The notes: generated by a model from the sequence alone, not told the origin. A stretch of 64,000 bases of DNA from Streptomyces vietnamensis (GCF_000830005.1 NZ_CP010407.1:1178001-1242000), one strand, 5' to 3'; positions 18,042 through 27,175 are shown, counted from the stretch's first letter. A program made the numbers and translations.

Positions 18042-19705
18042 CGGGGGGACTCCTCGGGGACTTCGGGGGCTTCGGGGACTGTTTCGGGAACGGTCAGGAC
18101 GGTGGGTCCGGGAGTGCTCAGCGCATGGGCCAGGGCGTCGGCGAGCTCCTCCGGCGAACGGACCACCGCGCCCCGGCCGCCGTAGGCGCGAGCGAGTGCG
18201 GGGAGGTCGACGGAGGGCAGGTCCACCGCCGTGGGGGTGTCCCCGCGGGCCGCCATCTCCTCGCGGATCTCGCCGTAACCGCCGTTGTCGAAGACCACGA
18301 CGGGAAGCGGGAGCCGGAGCTGTGCGGCGGTGGCGAGCTCCTGCACGGAGAACTGCAGGCCGCCGTCGCCGCTGAGGGCGACGACCTGTCGTTCGGGGTA
18401 CGCGGTCTTCGCGCCGATCGCGGCGGGCAGGGCGTAGCCGAGGGTGCCGAAGCCGGTGGGGTGCAGATAGCGGCCCTCGGGGCCGAGGGGCAGATGGGGC
18501 AGTGCGCCGTAGTAGCAGCACTGGGCGCTGTCGGAGGTGAGCACGGCGTCCTCGGCGAGGACGCGGCGCACGGCGTGGAGGTAGGGCAGCCAGTGCGCGT
18601 CGCGGGTGCGGGTCTCGTCGTCGCGGGCGGCACGGAGGGAGCGGACGTCGGCGGGGTCCGCGGGGACGCCGCCGGTTCCTTCCCGGCACGCGGCGAGCAG
18701 CGCCTTGAGCAGGACCCGTGCGTCGCCCACCAGGGACACGTCCGCCGGGAGCCCCGCGTACATCTGGGCGGGGTCCACGTCGACCCGGATCAAGGTGCCC
18801 GTCAGGGCCGGTGGCGGACCCCAGAGGTCGGACTCGGCCAGCTCCGTGCCGACGGCGAGGATTACGTCGCGGTCCGCCAGCCACTTCTGCACGGCCGGGC
18901 TGTGCAACGACACGCCCAGCGAGAGCGGGTGGCGCTCGTCGATCACGCCTTTGCCGTTGGCGGTGGTCACGGCCGGCGCGCCGAGGTCCTCGGCGAGCGC
19001 CGCGCATTCCGCTGCCGCCGACCGGGCCCCTCCGCCCAGGACGAGCGCGGGCCGCCGGGCCGCGCGCAGGACGTCGGCCGCCTTCCCCACCGCCTCCGGG
19101 TCGGGCGCGGGGGGTCCGGTGAGCGGCGCACGCCGTACGGGCCCTGCCGGCTCCACCGTCTCAAGGAGGTCGAGCGGCACCTCGATGTGCACCGGACGGG
19201 GCCGGCCCGTACGGAAGAGGGTGAAGGCCCGTGCCACCGCCGAGCCGATCTCGTCCACGGACGACACCCGGTGGCTGAAGGCCGCGACGCCGCGCAGCGC
19301 CTCCGTCTGGCTGCGCATCTCGTGGAGGAGTCCGGTGGACTGCCGGGGGTGCCGCAGCGGCATGCCGGGGGAGACGACGAGCAGCGGCACGCTGTCGGAG
19401 TAGGCCTGGCCGACGGCGGCGGCGATGTTCAGCAGCGCGGGACCGGTGGTGGTGATCGCGACACCGGGCCGGCCGGAGACCCGGGCGTACGCGTCGGCGG
19501 CGTACCCCGCGCCCTGTTCGTGGCGGGGCGTCACATGGCGTATGCCGTGGGCCCGGAGGTGGCGGTAGATCTCCAGGTTGTGCGTGCCGGGGATCCCGAA
19601 GGCGTCGGTGACGCCGTGCGCGGCGAGGGCGCGGACGACGGCCTCGCCGCCGGTGAGGGACGCGCCGTCGGTGAAGGTCTTGCCCTCCGTGGGCGGGGTC
19701 GCCAT
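18038..19705 (-). CDS. Thiamine-diphosphate enzyme, 2-oxo-acid decarboxylase/acetolactate-synthase-like
   Basis: The 555-residue protein has the three ThDP-enzyme domains: the N-terminal domain with the cofactor-activating Glu in PRHEQGAGYAADAYAR, a middle domain, and the C-terminal ThDP/Mg motif GDGG followed after about 25 residues by DNGGYG. By eye the N-terminus resembles AruI, the 5-guanidino-2-oxopentanoate decarboxylase, more than acetolactate synthases. That assignment is from memory. A two-base TGATG junction links it to the upstream acyl-CoA dehydrogenase gene. It probably decarboxylates the 2-oxo acid made by the adjacent dehydrogenase. Confidence 0.83.
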   Translation of the reverse strand: MATPPTEGKTFTDGASLTGGEAVVRALAAHGVTDAFGIPGTHNLEIYRHLRAHGIRHVTPRHEQGAGYAADAYARVSGRPGVAITTTGPALLNIAAAVGQAYSDSVPLLVVSPGMPLRHPRQSTGLLHEMRSQTEALRGVAAFSHRVSSVDEIGSAVARAFTLFRTGRPRPVHIEVPLDLLETVEPAGPVRRAPLTGPPAPDPEAVGKAADVLRAARRPALVLGGGARSAAAECAALAEDLGAPAVTTANGKGVIDERHPLSLGVSLHSPAVQKWLADRDVILAVGTELAESDLWGPPPALTGTLIRVDVDPAQMYAGLPADVSLVGDARVLLKALLAACREGTGGVPADPADVRSLRAARDDETRTRDAHWLPYLHAVRRVLAEDAVLTSDSAQCCYYGALPHLPLGPEGRYLHPTGFGTLGYALPAAIGAKTAYPERQVVALSGDGGLQFSVQELATAAQLRLPLPVVVFDNGGYGEIREEMAARGDTPTAVDLPSVDLPALARAYGGRGAVVRSPEELADALAHALSTPGPTVLTVPETVPEAPEVPEESPR

Positions 19706-20862
19706 CACAGGCCCCGCGCGATCACGAGCCGCATGATGTCCGAGGTGCCCTCCTCGATCTCCTCCAGCTTGGCGTCCCGCATCCACTGCTCCACCGGGTA
19801 CTCGCGCGAGTAGCCCCAGCCGCCGAGGGTCTGCACGGCGGCCCAGGTGCAGTACGCGGCCGTCTCCGAGGCGGTCAGCTTGGCCATGGCGGCCTCGGTC
19901 GTCGCGGACAGGCCGGCGTCCAGGCGCTTGGCCGCGCGCCAGGTCATCAGGCGGGACTGCTCGATCCGGGTCCGCATGTCGGCCAGCCGGAACGCCACCG
20001 CCTGGTGCTCGATGATCGGCTTGCCGAACTGCTGCCGGGTGCGCGCGTAGTCGCGGGCGTACTCGTACGCGGCCCGCGCCACGCCGGTCGCCGCCGCGCC
20101 CAGCACGACCCGCGAGACGTCGAAGGTCCGCATGAGTCCCCGGAAGCCCTGCCCCTCCTCGCCGAGGCGGTCCTCCTCGGGCACGAAGGCGTCGGCGAGG
20201 AAGATCTCCCGGCAGACGATGGCGCGCTGGCCCATCTTGCGCATGGGCTCGCCGAAGGTGACGCCGGGGGTGTCCTTGCGCAGCAGGAAGGCGGTCACGC
20301 CCCGGGAGCGCTGCGTGGGGTCGGTCTTGGCGAAGACGACGTACTGCTCGGCCTCGCCCGCGTTGGAGATCCAGGCCTTCTGGCCGTTCAACAGGTAGCC
20401 GCCGTCGGTGCGGGTGGCCGTCGTCACGATGGACGCGGCGTCGGAGCCGGCGCCGGGTTCCGTGGTGGCGAGGGCGGCCATCGGGCTGTCCGGGCCGGTC
20501 AGCGGGGTGAGCCAGGTCCGCTTCTGCTCCTCGGTGCCGAGTTCGAGCAGCGGGTCGGCGAAGAAGCCGTTGGAGCAGAGCAGGTTTCCGATGCCGAGGT
20601 CGCCGACGCACAGCTCCTCCTGCACGAGGCACTGGGTGAAGACGTCGGTGAAGCCGCCGCCCCCGTACTCCTCGGGAAGCATGAAGCCGGTGATGCCGAC
20701 CTTGGCGGCCTTGTGCCACAGGTCCCACGGCGTCCGGATGTCGGCCTCGTCCACGGCGCGCGCCCGCGGGCGGATCTCGTCGCGGGCGAAGGCCCGGGTG
20801 AGTTCGACGATGCCACGCTGCTCGGGGGTGAACGGAACCAGCTCGGTGGGGAGGTCGGACAT
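19705..20862 (-). CDS. Acyl-CoA dehydrogenase
   Basis: The 385-residue protein has the family motifs ALATTEPGAGSD, WISNAGEA and, near the end, IEEGTSDI, where Glu371 is the catalytic base position. It would introduce a double bond into an acyl-CoA using FAD and electron-transfer flavoprotein. The length is normal. It is the first gene of a five-gene operon with overlapping junctions. GGAGG precedes the ATG, and a TetR operator lies 30 bp upstream. Confidence 0.93.
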   Translation of the reverse strand: MSDLPTELVPFTPEQRGIVELTRAFARDEIRPRARAVDEADIRTPWDLWHKAAKVGITGFMLPEEYGGGGFTDVFTQCLVQEELCVGDLGIGNLLCSNGFFADPLLELGTEEQKRTWLTPLTGPDSPMAALATTEPGAGSDAASIVTTATRTDGGYLLNGQKAWISNAGEAEQYVVFAKTDPTQRSRGVTAFLLRKDTPGVTFGEPMRKMGQRAIVCREIFLADAFVPEEDRLGEEGQGFRGLMRTFDVSRVVLGAAATGVARAAYEYARDYARTRQQFGKPIIEHQAVAFRLADMRTRIEQSRLMTWRAAKRLDAGLSATTEAAMAKLTASETAAYCTWAAVQTLGGWGYSREYPVEQWMRDAKLEEIEEGTSDIMRLVIARGL

Positions 20863-20891
20863 GGTGCCTCCAGGTGTGGCAACAGGGTCGT

Positions 20892-20911
20892 TAACTGAAC
20901 CGTCAGTCAGT
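20892..20911. promoter_or_regulatory. TetR operator 2 in front of the five-gene operon
   Basis: Read on the minus strand this site matches the operator at 12185-12204 at 16 of 20 positions (ACTGACTGRCSGTTCAGT shared). It lies between the acyl-CoA dehydrogenase start and the divergent Lrp gene, where it would cover the core promoter of the operon. Confidence 0.65.
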
Positions 20912-21075
20912 ATCGAGAGGCGTCGGCGGCGCTGTCAACGCCTCGGATCCCTCCACTTCCGGCCGCCACCGCCGGGCCGCGCCGATCCGCACCGGAGACG
21001 TACGGCACGGCGCCCGCGTGGGGCATGGGTACAGTCGGAAACCGGACGAGCCGGGGCGAAGGAGGCCGACGGAGC

Positions 21076-21555
21076 ATGGCGGTGGACGAGCTCGACACGC
21101 GGATCCTGCGGCTGCTGATCGAGCAGCCGAGGACCAGCGTGCGCGAGTACGCGCGGATCCTGGGGGTGGCGCGGGGCACCGTGCAGGCGAGGATCGACCG
21201 GATGGAGCGCGACGGGGTGATCACGGCGACCGGGCCGGTCCTCTCCCCCGCCGCCCTCGGGCACCCGGTGCTCGCCTTCGTGCACGTCGAGGTGACCCAG
21301 GGGCATCTGGACGAGGTCGGGGACGCGCTCGCGCGCGTGCCGGAGATCGTGGAGGCCTTCTCCATCACCGGCGGCGGCGACCTCCTGACCCGGGTGGTGG
21401 CCCGCGACGCCGGGCACCTGGAGGACGTCATCCAGCGGCTGATCCAGCTGCCCGGCGTGGTCCGCACCCGGACCGAGATCGCGCTGCGCGAGCGGGTCGC
21501 GCACCGGCTGCTGCCGCTGGTCGAGGCGGTCGGCCGCCGCTCGGGGACGCCCTAG
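21076..21555 (+). CDS. Lrp/AsnC-family transcriptional regulator
   Basis: The 159-residue protein has an AsnC-type winged helix at the N-terminus (MAVDELDTRILRLLIEQP, then ILGVARGTVQARIDRM) and an RAM ligand domain (FSITGGGDLLTRVVARD). AAGGAGG lies upstream of the ATG at 21076, and a -10-like TACAGT is at 21030-21035. It is divergent from the catabolic operon that contains an amino-acid dehydrogenase, so amino-acid-responsive control of that operon is plausible. Confidence 0.9.
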   Translation: MAVDELDTRILRLLIEQPRTSVREYARILGVARGTVQARIDRMERDGVITATGPVLSPAALGHPVLAFVHVEVTQGHLDEVGDALARVPEIVEAFSITGGGDLLTRVVARDAGHLEDVIQRLIQLPGVVRTRTEIALRERVAHRLLPLVEAVGRRSGTP

Positions 21556-21644
21556 GTGTATTGATCACGAGCCTTGCCGACGCCGCCCCTCCTGGTGGTT
21601 CGTCCAAGTGGGCTGGCAGATGCCATGAGACATCCCTTGATCGC

Positions 21645-21674
21645 TTGCAGATGAGATCTCGTACGGCCTAACGT
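21645..21674 (+). promoter_or_regulatory. Promoter giving a probably leaderless Mop-gene transcript
   Basis: TTGCAG (21645-21650) and TAACGT (21669-21674) are 18 bp apart. The -10 box ends 7 bases before the ATG at 21682, and no ribosome site is visible, so the message probably begins at or next to the start codon. Confidence 0.45.
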
Positions 21675-21681
21675 GGCCGAC

Positions 21682-22077
21682 ATGCAGTCCTACACCATCG
21701 GTCAGGCGGCACGCCTGCTCGGCGTCAGCCCCGACACGGCACGCCGCTGGGCCGACGCGGGCCGGGTCGCGACCCACCGCGACGAGAACGGCCGGCGCCT
21801 CATCGACGGCCGCGATCTGGCCGCCTTCTCCATCGAGGTCGGGCAGGGCGCCTCCGGGGACGAGGAGGAGTCGTACACCTCGGCCCGCAACGCGTTCCCC
21901 GGGATCGTGACCGCCGTCAAGCTCGGCGACGTCGCCGCCCAGGTCGAGATCCAGGCCGGGCCGCACCGGCTCGTCTCGCTGCTCACCCGCGAGGCGGTGG
22001 AGGAACTGGGCCTGGAGGTCGGCATGCAGGCCGTCGCCCGGGTGAAGTCGACCAGCGTGCACATCGACCGGACCTGA
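21682..22077 (+). CDS. MerR-like HTH + Mop/TOBE molybdate-binding protein
   Basis: The 131-residue protein combines an excisionase/MerR-like helix-turn-helix (about 3-40, IGQAARLLGVSPDTARRWAD) with a C-terminal Mop/TOBE domain (about 65-130, SARNAFPGIVTAVKLGDVAAQVE), which binds molybdate or tungstate. It is likely a molybdenum-responsive regulator or store. The ATG at 21682 is preferred to the GTG at 21673 because of the leaderless promoter. The molybdate transporter gene follows 145 bp downstream, beyond a strong hairpin. Confidence 0.85.
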   Translation: MQSYTIGQAARLLGVSPDTARRWADAGRVATHRDENGRRLIDGRDLAAFSIEVGQGASGDEEESYTSARNAFPGIVTAVKLGDVAAQVEIQAGPHRLVSLLTREAVEELGLEVGMQAVARVKSTSVHIDRT

Positions 22078-22134
22078 TCCCTCCGGGACACGAACCCCGG
22101 AAGCGGACTTCCGGAGGCCGTGGCCCGGAGTGGC

Positions 22135-22176
22135 GGTGGGGGCTGTCCGTGTCCGGGGGGACGGACAGCCCCCACC
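22135..22176 (+). terminator. Strong hairpin between the Mop gene and modBC
   Basis: A perfect 16-bp stem (22135-22150 / 22161-22176) with a 10-nt G-rich loop lies 57 bp after the Mop stop and 46 bp before the modBC start. It could be a terminator or an attenuator reducing read-through into the transporter gene. Confidence 0.65.
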
Positions 22177-22222
22177 GCGCTTTCTCAGAACACTCCTCCT
22201 CAGCACACCCCTGGAACCCACG

Positions 22223-24187
22223 ATGAAACGCCTTCACGGCCGGACCGCCGGGCGCGGACCGCGCACCCCGCTCGTCCTCGCCGTGCCCGCGCTGCTCGCC
22301 GTCGCGTTCCTGCTGCTCCCGCTCGTCGGGGTCCTGGTCCGCACCGAGTGGGGTTCGTTCGGCGCGCACCTGACGAGTCCCGGCACCGTCGAGGCCCTCA
22401 GGCTGTCCCTGCTCGTCTCCTTCTGGGCGCTCGGCCTGTCGCTGCTGCTCGGCGTGCCGCTCGCCTGGCTGCTCGCCCGGGTGCCGTTCCGCGGCAAGGC
22501 GATCGTCCGGTCGCTGGTCCTGCTGCCCATGGTGCTGCCGCCGACGGTCGGCGGCGTGGCCCTGCTGCTCGCGTTCGGGCGGCGCGGCGTCGTCGGCCCC
22601 TGGCTGGAGAGCGCCTTCGGTCTCACCCTGCCCTTCCACACCTCGGGCGCGGTGGTCGCCGCGACGTTCGTGGCCATGCCGTTCCTGGTCATCAGCCTGG
22701 AGGGGGCGCTGGCCGGGCTGCGCCCCCGGTACGAGGAGACGGCGGCCTCCCTGGGCGCCTCGCCGGTGCGGGTGTTCTTCACCGTCACGCTGCCGATGGT
22801 CGCCCCGGGGCTGCTCGCCGGGGCCGCGCTCACCTGGGCGCGGGCGCTGGGCGAGTTCGGGGCCACGATCACCTTCGCCGGGAACCTGCCCGGCACCACC
22901 CAGACCCTGCCGCTCCAGGTCTATCTGCTGCTCCAGGAGCAGCCGGAGGCGGCGACCTCCGTGTCGCTGCTGCTGCTCGCCATCGCGATGGCGGTCCTGG
23001 TCGCCCTGCGGGGCCGCTGGACGGGCACCCCGTCCCCGGGCCGCCCCCGAGCCGTGTCCGGGGCGCCGGCCGACGACCCCGCCGTTCCCACGGCCGAGGC
23101 GCAGGCCGCGGCGGTCACGGACCTCCCCGGAGCGGAGGAACCGGAGGGCGGGAAGTGGGCGCTGCACGCCGAGGTCACCGGCTTCACCCGCCTCGCCCTC
23201 GACGCCGAGCCGGGCACCACCATCGCCGTCGTCGGCCCCAACGGCGCCGGCAAGACCACCCTGCTCCGGGCCCTCCTCGGCCTCACCCCCCGCGCCCACG
23301 CCTCGCTCCGGCTCGGCGACACCGACGTCACGGAGCTGCCCCCGCACCGGCGCCAGGTCGCCTGGGTCCCGCAGGACGGCGCCCTCTTCCCCCATCTGTC
23401 GGCGCTCGCCAACACCGCGTACGGCCTCCGGGCGCGCGGGGTGCCGCGCGCCGAGGCCCGGCGCGAGGCGCGGGCCTGGCTCGACCGGCTCGCCGTCGGC
23501 CACCTCGCGCACCGCCGTCCGGCCGAGCTGTCCGGCGGCCAGGCCCAGCGCGTCGCCCTGGCCCGCGCGCTCGCCGCCCGCCCCCGGCTGCTGCTGCTCG
23601 ACGAGCCGCTCGCGGCCCTCGACCAGACCACCCGCGCCCATGTCCGGCACACCCTGCGCCGTCACCTCGCCGGCTTCGGCGGCGTCTGCCTCATCGTCAC
23701 CCACGACCCCGTCGAGGCCGTCTCCCTCGCCGACCGGGTGCTCGTCCTGGAGGACGGGCGCACCCTGCAGGACGCCTCTCCCGCCGAGGTCTCGCGGCAC
23801 CCCCGCTCCCCCTGGGTGGCCCGGATGCTCGGCCGGAACGCCTGGCCCGGCACCGCCTCCGCCGAAGGACTCGCGCTGGACGGGGGCGGCACCCTGATCA
23901 CCGCCGAGCAGCCGCCCGCCGGCACCCCGGCCCTGGCGATCATCGCGCCCGAGGCGGTGGCCGTGCACCGCGAGAGGCCCGGCGGCAGCCCCCGTAACGT
24001 CTGGCCCGGCACCGTACGGGAGATCACCGCGAGCGGCAGCCGGCTGCGCGTCCTCGTCACCTCGGACTCCGCGCCCTCGCTCGTCGCCGAGATCACCCCG
24101 CAGGCCGCCGCCGAACTGGGCCTCGCCGACGGGGTGCCGGTCTGGACGGGCGTCAAGGCGACCGAGGTGACCGTCGTACCGCTGTGA
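22223..24187 (+). CDS. modBC: Fused molybdate ABC transporter permease/ATPase (ModB-ModC)
   Basis: The 654-residue protein joins an ABC permease (about 1-270, with several membrane helices and the EAA-type loop around ETAASLGASPVRVFF) to an ATPase with Walker A GPNGAGKTT, signature LSGGQAQRVALARAL and Walker B LLLLDEP. A C-terminal TOBE-type domain covers about 585-650. It would import molybdate with a separate binding protein ModA. No modA lies between the Mop gene and this gene, or anywhere in the window. The ribosome site before the ATG is weak. The Mop neighbour supports molybdate rather than another anion. Confidence 0.85.
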   Translation: MKRLHGRTAGRGPRTPLVLAVPALLAVAFLLLPLVGVLVRTEWGSFGAHLTSPGTVEALRLSLLVSFWALGLSLLLGVPLAWLLARVPFRGKAIVRSLVLLPMVLPPTVGGVALLLAFGRRGVVGPWLESAFGLTLPFHTSGAVVAATFVAMPFLVISLEGALAGLRPRYEETAASLGASPVRVFFTVTLPMVAPGLLAGAALTWARALGEFGATITFAGNLPGTTQTLPLQVYLLLQEQPEAATSVSLLLLAIAMAVLVALRGRWTGTPSPGRPRAVSGAPADDPAVPTAEAQAAAVTDLPGAEEPEGGKWALHAEVTGFTRLALDAEPGTTIAVVGPNGAGKTTLLRALLGLTPRAHASLRLGDTDVTELPPHRRQVAWVPQDGALFPHLSALANTAYGLRARGVPRAEARREARAWLDRLAVGHLAHRRPAELSGGQAQRVALARALAARPRLLLLDEPLAALDQTTRAHVRHTLRRHLAGFGGVCLIVTHDPVEAVSLADRVLVLEDGRTLQDASPAEVSRHPRSPWVARMLGRNAWPGTASAEGLALDGGGTLITAEQPPAGTPALAIIAPEAVAVHRERPGGSPRNVWPGTVREITASGSRLRVLVTSDSAPSLVAEITPQAAAELGLADGVPVWTGVKATEVTVVPL

Positions 24188-24339
24188 CGGCCCCGGTGAC
24201 GCCGCCCCCGTGATGCCGTTCCTGTCGGCGACTGCCCGGCGTCGGCAACTGCCCGGCCCGGGAAGGAAATTCACGGGCGCCCGGCCCGGTCCTGTGGCAG
24301 GGTACGACGGCCCTGCCCCCGCGTGATCCGGAGCGTCCC

Positions 24340-24957
24340 ATGCCCCTGCCCGAGCGGCTCGTCCCCCTCCTCGACCAGTTCGACTTCGCCCGACAGCGGC
24401 TCGCCGACCGGATGGCGGGACCGGTGATGGACAGCGGCAACGGCACGGACGTCGAGGTCGGTCCGATGACCGACGCGGAGTACCTCTGGGAGCCGGGGCC
24501 CGGCTGCTGGTCCGTCCGGCGGCACGCCGACGGCCCGGGGGCGCGCGCGACCCTCCTGGTCGGCGCCGGGGAGTGGGGCCGGGACACGGCGCCCACGCCG
24601 CACCCCGTGCCGCCGCCGTTCACGACGATCGCCTGGCGGCTGAGCCACCTCTCCGAGATGCTCGCGCTGCGCGCCGACCACACCAACGGCAGCCGCAGCC
24701 TGACCCGCGACGACTACCGGGTCGCCGGGGACGTCGCCACCGCCCTGGCCGCCTTCGACACCGCCGCCGACGCCTGGCGCGAGGCGCTGCTGTCCGTCGA
24801 CGACAAGGCGCTCGACACGGTCGGCCACTGCACCTACCCGCACGGCAGCGACGCGGAGAACCCCTTCCTGGAGATCGTCTGGTGGGTGAACCAGGAGCTC
24901 CTGCACCACGGGGCGGAGATCGCCCTGCTCCGCGACCTCCACCGGCTCCGCGCGTAG
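24340..24957 (+). CDS. DinB-like family protein
   Basis: The 205-residue protein has the DinB/YfiT pattern of a four-helix bundle with spaced histidines (TIAWRLSHLSEMLALRADH and ELLHHGAEIALLRDL), which in this superfamily bind a metal. Members act as thiol- or mycothiol-dependent transferases or are uncharacterised. GGAG lies 7 bases before the ATG. It is convergent with the phosphatase gene, only 6 bp apart. Confidence 0.75.
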   Translation: MPLPERLVPLLDQFDFARQRLADRMAGPVMDSGNGTDVEVGPMTDAEYLWEPGPGCWSVRRHADGPGARATLLVGAGEWGRDTAPTPHPVPPPFTTIAWRLSHLSEMLALRADHTNGSRSLTRDDYRVAGDVATALAAFDTAADAWREALLSVDDKALDTVGHCTYPHGSDAENPFLEIVWWVNQELLHHGAEIALLRDLHRLRA

Positions 24958-24963
24958 CGCGGT

Positions 24964-27024
24964 TCAGCGGATGGTGCGGGCGAGGAGCATCGCCACGTCG
25001 TCCTGGGCGGATCCCGCGAGGAGCCGCCCGAGGACCTCGTCGCACAGCGTGTCCAGGGGCCGGTCGAGGGGCTGCAGCGCCTCGGCGAGCTGCCGCATGC
25101 CCTGGTCGAGGTCCCGGTCGCGGGCCTCGATGAGACCGTCCGTGTAGAGGACGAGGAGTCCGCCCCCGGGCAGGGCGACCTCCTCCGTGCCGAAGTCGTG
25201 GGCTCCGGTGCCCAGCGGTGTGCCGGGCGGTCCGTCGAGGAAGGTGATGGTGCCGTCCGGGGTGGCGACGGCGGGCGGCAGATGGCCGGCGCGGGCGATG
25301 GTCCAGCCGCCGGTGGCCGGGTCGTGGACCGCGTAGACGCAGGTCGCCATCTCGTCCTCGCCGAGGTCGGCCACGACGGCGTCCAGGGAGCGGAGCATCC
25401 GCGCCGGTGCGATGTCGTGGCGGGCCAGGGTCCGTACGGCGGTGCGCAGTTGGCCCATGACGGCCGCCGCGTGGATGCCGTGGCCCATGACGTCGCCGAT
25501 GACGAGTCCCGTCCGGCCGCCGGGCAGCGCGATGACGTCGAACCAGTCGCCGCCGACGTCGTGGGAGCTCGCGGGGAGGTAGCGGCCGGTGAGCTCGAGG
25601 CCGGTGACGGCGGGGAGCGCGTTGTTGGTGAGGCTGCGCTGCAGGGTGAGGGCGGCCTCCCGCTGGGTGGTGTAGAGCCGGGCGTTGTCGATGTTGAGGG
25701 CGGCGCGGGCGACGACCTCGTCGATGAGGACGCAGTCCTGCGCGTCGAAGGGCTCGCGGGTCCGCAGCCGGGTCACCGTGACCGCCCCGAGCACCTGGCC
25801 CCTGGCCACCAGGGGGACGAGCCGCGCCGAGCCGAGACGGGTGGCGAGATAGGTGCGGAGCGCCTCGGTGCGCGGATCGGTGAAGAGCCGCGGGAGGTCG
25901 GAGGTGTAGAGGTTCGTCGGCCGTCCGTGGACGACCACCTGCTCGTACACGGAGTCGAGGGGGATCTGGAAGGTCTGGCCCGGGGTGAGGAGCGCCGTGG
26001 GCGCGGTCGGGTCGGGGAACTGGGCGGCGAGCCGCCGCAGCACTCCCCGGGTGGAGGCGGCCGGGTCGTCGGGTTCGAGGACGGACTCCAGCATCTGTAC
26101 GTCGGCCGAGTCGGCGAGCTGGGGCACGAGGAAGCGCACGGTCTCCTCCGCCGTCTGCTTCAGGTCCAGGGTGGTGCCGATCCGGGCGCCGGCCTCGGCG
26201 AGCAGCGCGAAGCGGTGACGGGCCCGCTCGACCTCGATGTGTGCCTCCTGGCTCTCGGTGATGTCGACGAGGGAGGCGATGAGCCCGAGCGGCCGTGGTT
26301 CGGTGCGGTCGACGAGCGGGGCGTACGAGCAGGACCAGATGTGGTCCCGGTCGGGGTCGGCGGGGGTACGGCCGACCCGGCGGGCGTCCACCACGGCCGT
26401 ACCGCTCTCCAGGGCCTCGCGCATGAGCGATTCGAGCCCGGCGGCGTTGACGTCGGGCACGACCTCGGTGAGCCGGTGGCCCACGTGCCGGGCGGCCGAG
26501 ACGCCGTTCATCCGGGCGAGGGCGTCGTTGACGCGCAGGAAGCGCAGGTCGGGGCCGAGCAGGGCGAGTCCTATGGGCGACTGGGTGAAGAGGCTCTCCA
26601 TCGCCGCCAGGTTCTCCCGCATCCGCAGGACCTCGGAGGTCTCCACCGCGATGAGCATCGCCCCCGGGCGTCCCTGCGGGTCGGTGGCCGGGACGATCCA
26701 CATCTCCATGGCGACCGTGTGGCCGTCACGGTGGCGGACGGGCAGCGTGCCCATGATGGTCTCGCCCGCCTGGACGCGGCCGGTGAGCCCCTCGGCGAGC
26801 TCACGGTTCGCGTCGGGGACGAGGAGCGGGGTCGCGAGCCGCCCGAGGACGTGCTCGGGCCGGTGGCCGAGGAGGTCCTGCGCGGCGAGCGACCATTCGA
26901 CGATGCGGCCCTCGGCGTCCTCCCGCCAGAGGGCGATCGGCAGCAGCTCGCGGAGCACGCCCGCGTCCCCGACGGCCGCCCGGGGCGGCTGCGGAACCCT
27001 GCTCGACGACTGATGAGTCTCCAA
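24964..27024 (-). CDS. PAS-PAS-GAF-PP2C (SpoIIE-type) phosphatase
   Basis: The 686-residue protein has two PAS domains (about 25-130 and 140-260), a GAF domain (about 285-450) and a C-terminal SpoIIE/RsbU PP2C phosphatase (about 470-685) with SSHDVGGDWFDV, GDVMGHG and YTDGLIEARD carrying metal-binding Asp residues. Such proteins dephosphorylate anti-sigma-factor antagonists in partner-switching stress pathways. The kinase-type ATPase domain often fused in Streptomyces homologues is absent. The TTG at 27024 is the only start ahead of the first PAS domain, so the start is less certain. Confidence 0.85.
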   Translation of the reverse strand: METHQSSSRVPQPPRAAVGDAGVLRELLPIALWREDAEGRIVEWSLAAQDLLGHRPEHVLGRLATPLLVPDANRELAEGLTGRVQAGETIMGTLPVRHRDGHTVAMEMWIVPATDPQGRPGAMLIAVETSEVLRMRENLAAMESLFTQSPIGLALLGPDLRFLRVNDALARMNGVSAARHVGHRLTEVVPDVNAAGLESLMREALESGTAVVDARRVGRTPADPDRDHIWSCSYAPLVDRTEPRPLGLIASLVDITESQEAHIEVERARHRFALLAEAGARIGTTLDLKQTAEETVRFLVPQLADSADVQMLESVLEPDDPAASTRGVLRRLAAQFPDPTAPTALLTPGQTFQIPLDSVYEQVVVHGRPTNLYTSDLPRLFTDPRTEALRTYLATRLGSARLVPLVARGQVLGAVTVTRLRTREPFDAQDCVLIDEVVARAALNIDNARLYTTQREAALTLQRSLTNNALPAVTGLELTGRYLPASSHDVGGDWFDVIALPGGRTGLVIGDVMGHGIHAAAVMGQLRTAVRTLARHDIAPARMLRSLDAVVADLGEDEMATCVYAVHDPATGGWTIARAGHLPPAVATPDGTITFLDGPPGTPLGTGAHDFGTEEVALPGGGLLVLYTDGLIEARDRDLDQGMRQLAEALQPLDRPLDTLCDEVLGRLLAGSAQDDVAMLLARTIR

Positions 27025-27133
27025 CGCATCGACCTACGCATCGGCCCGGCCCCAGAGGGCGCAATCCCTACCGAATCACCCTATCCGAGGAGCTCACGGC
27101 GGGCGCTGCGCAGTGCGGCCGATCGGGACGGCG

Positions 27134-27175
27134 CCCTGCCCCTGCCCGTGCCGGCGGGGACGGGCAGGGGCAGGG
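27134..27175 (-). terminator. Intrinsic terminator-like hairpin after the Tm-1-like pair
   Basis: A 16-bp perfect stem (27134-27149 / 27160-27175) with a 10-nt loop lies between the phosphatase gene and the upstream operon, 54 bp past the stop of the TIM-barrel gene. Confidence 0.6.
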
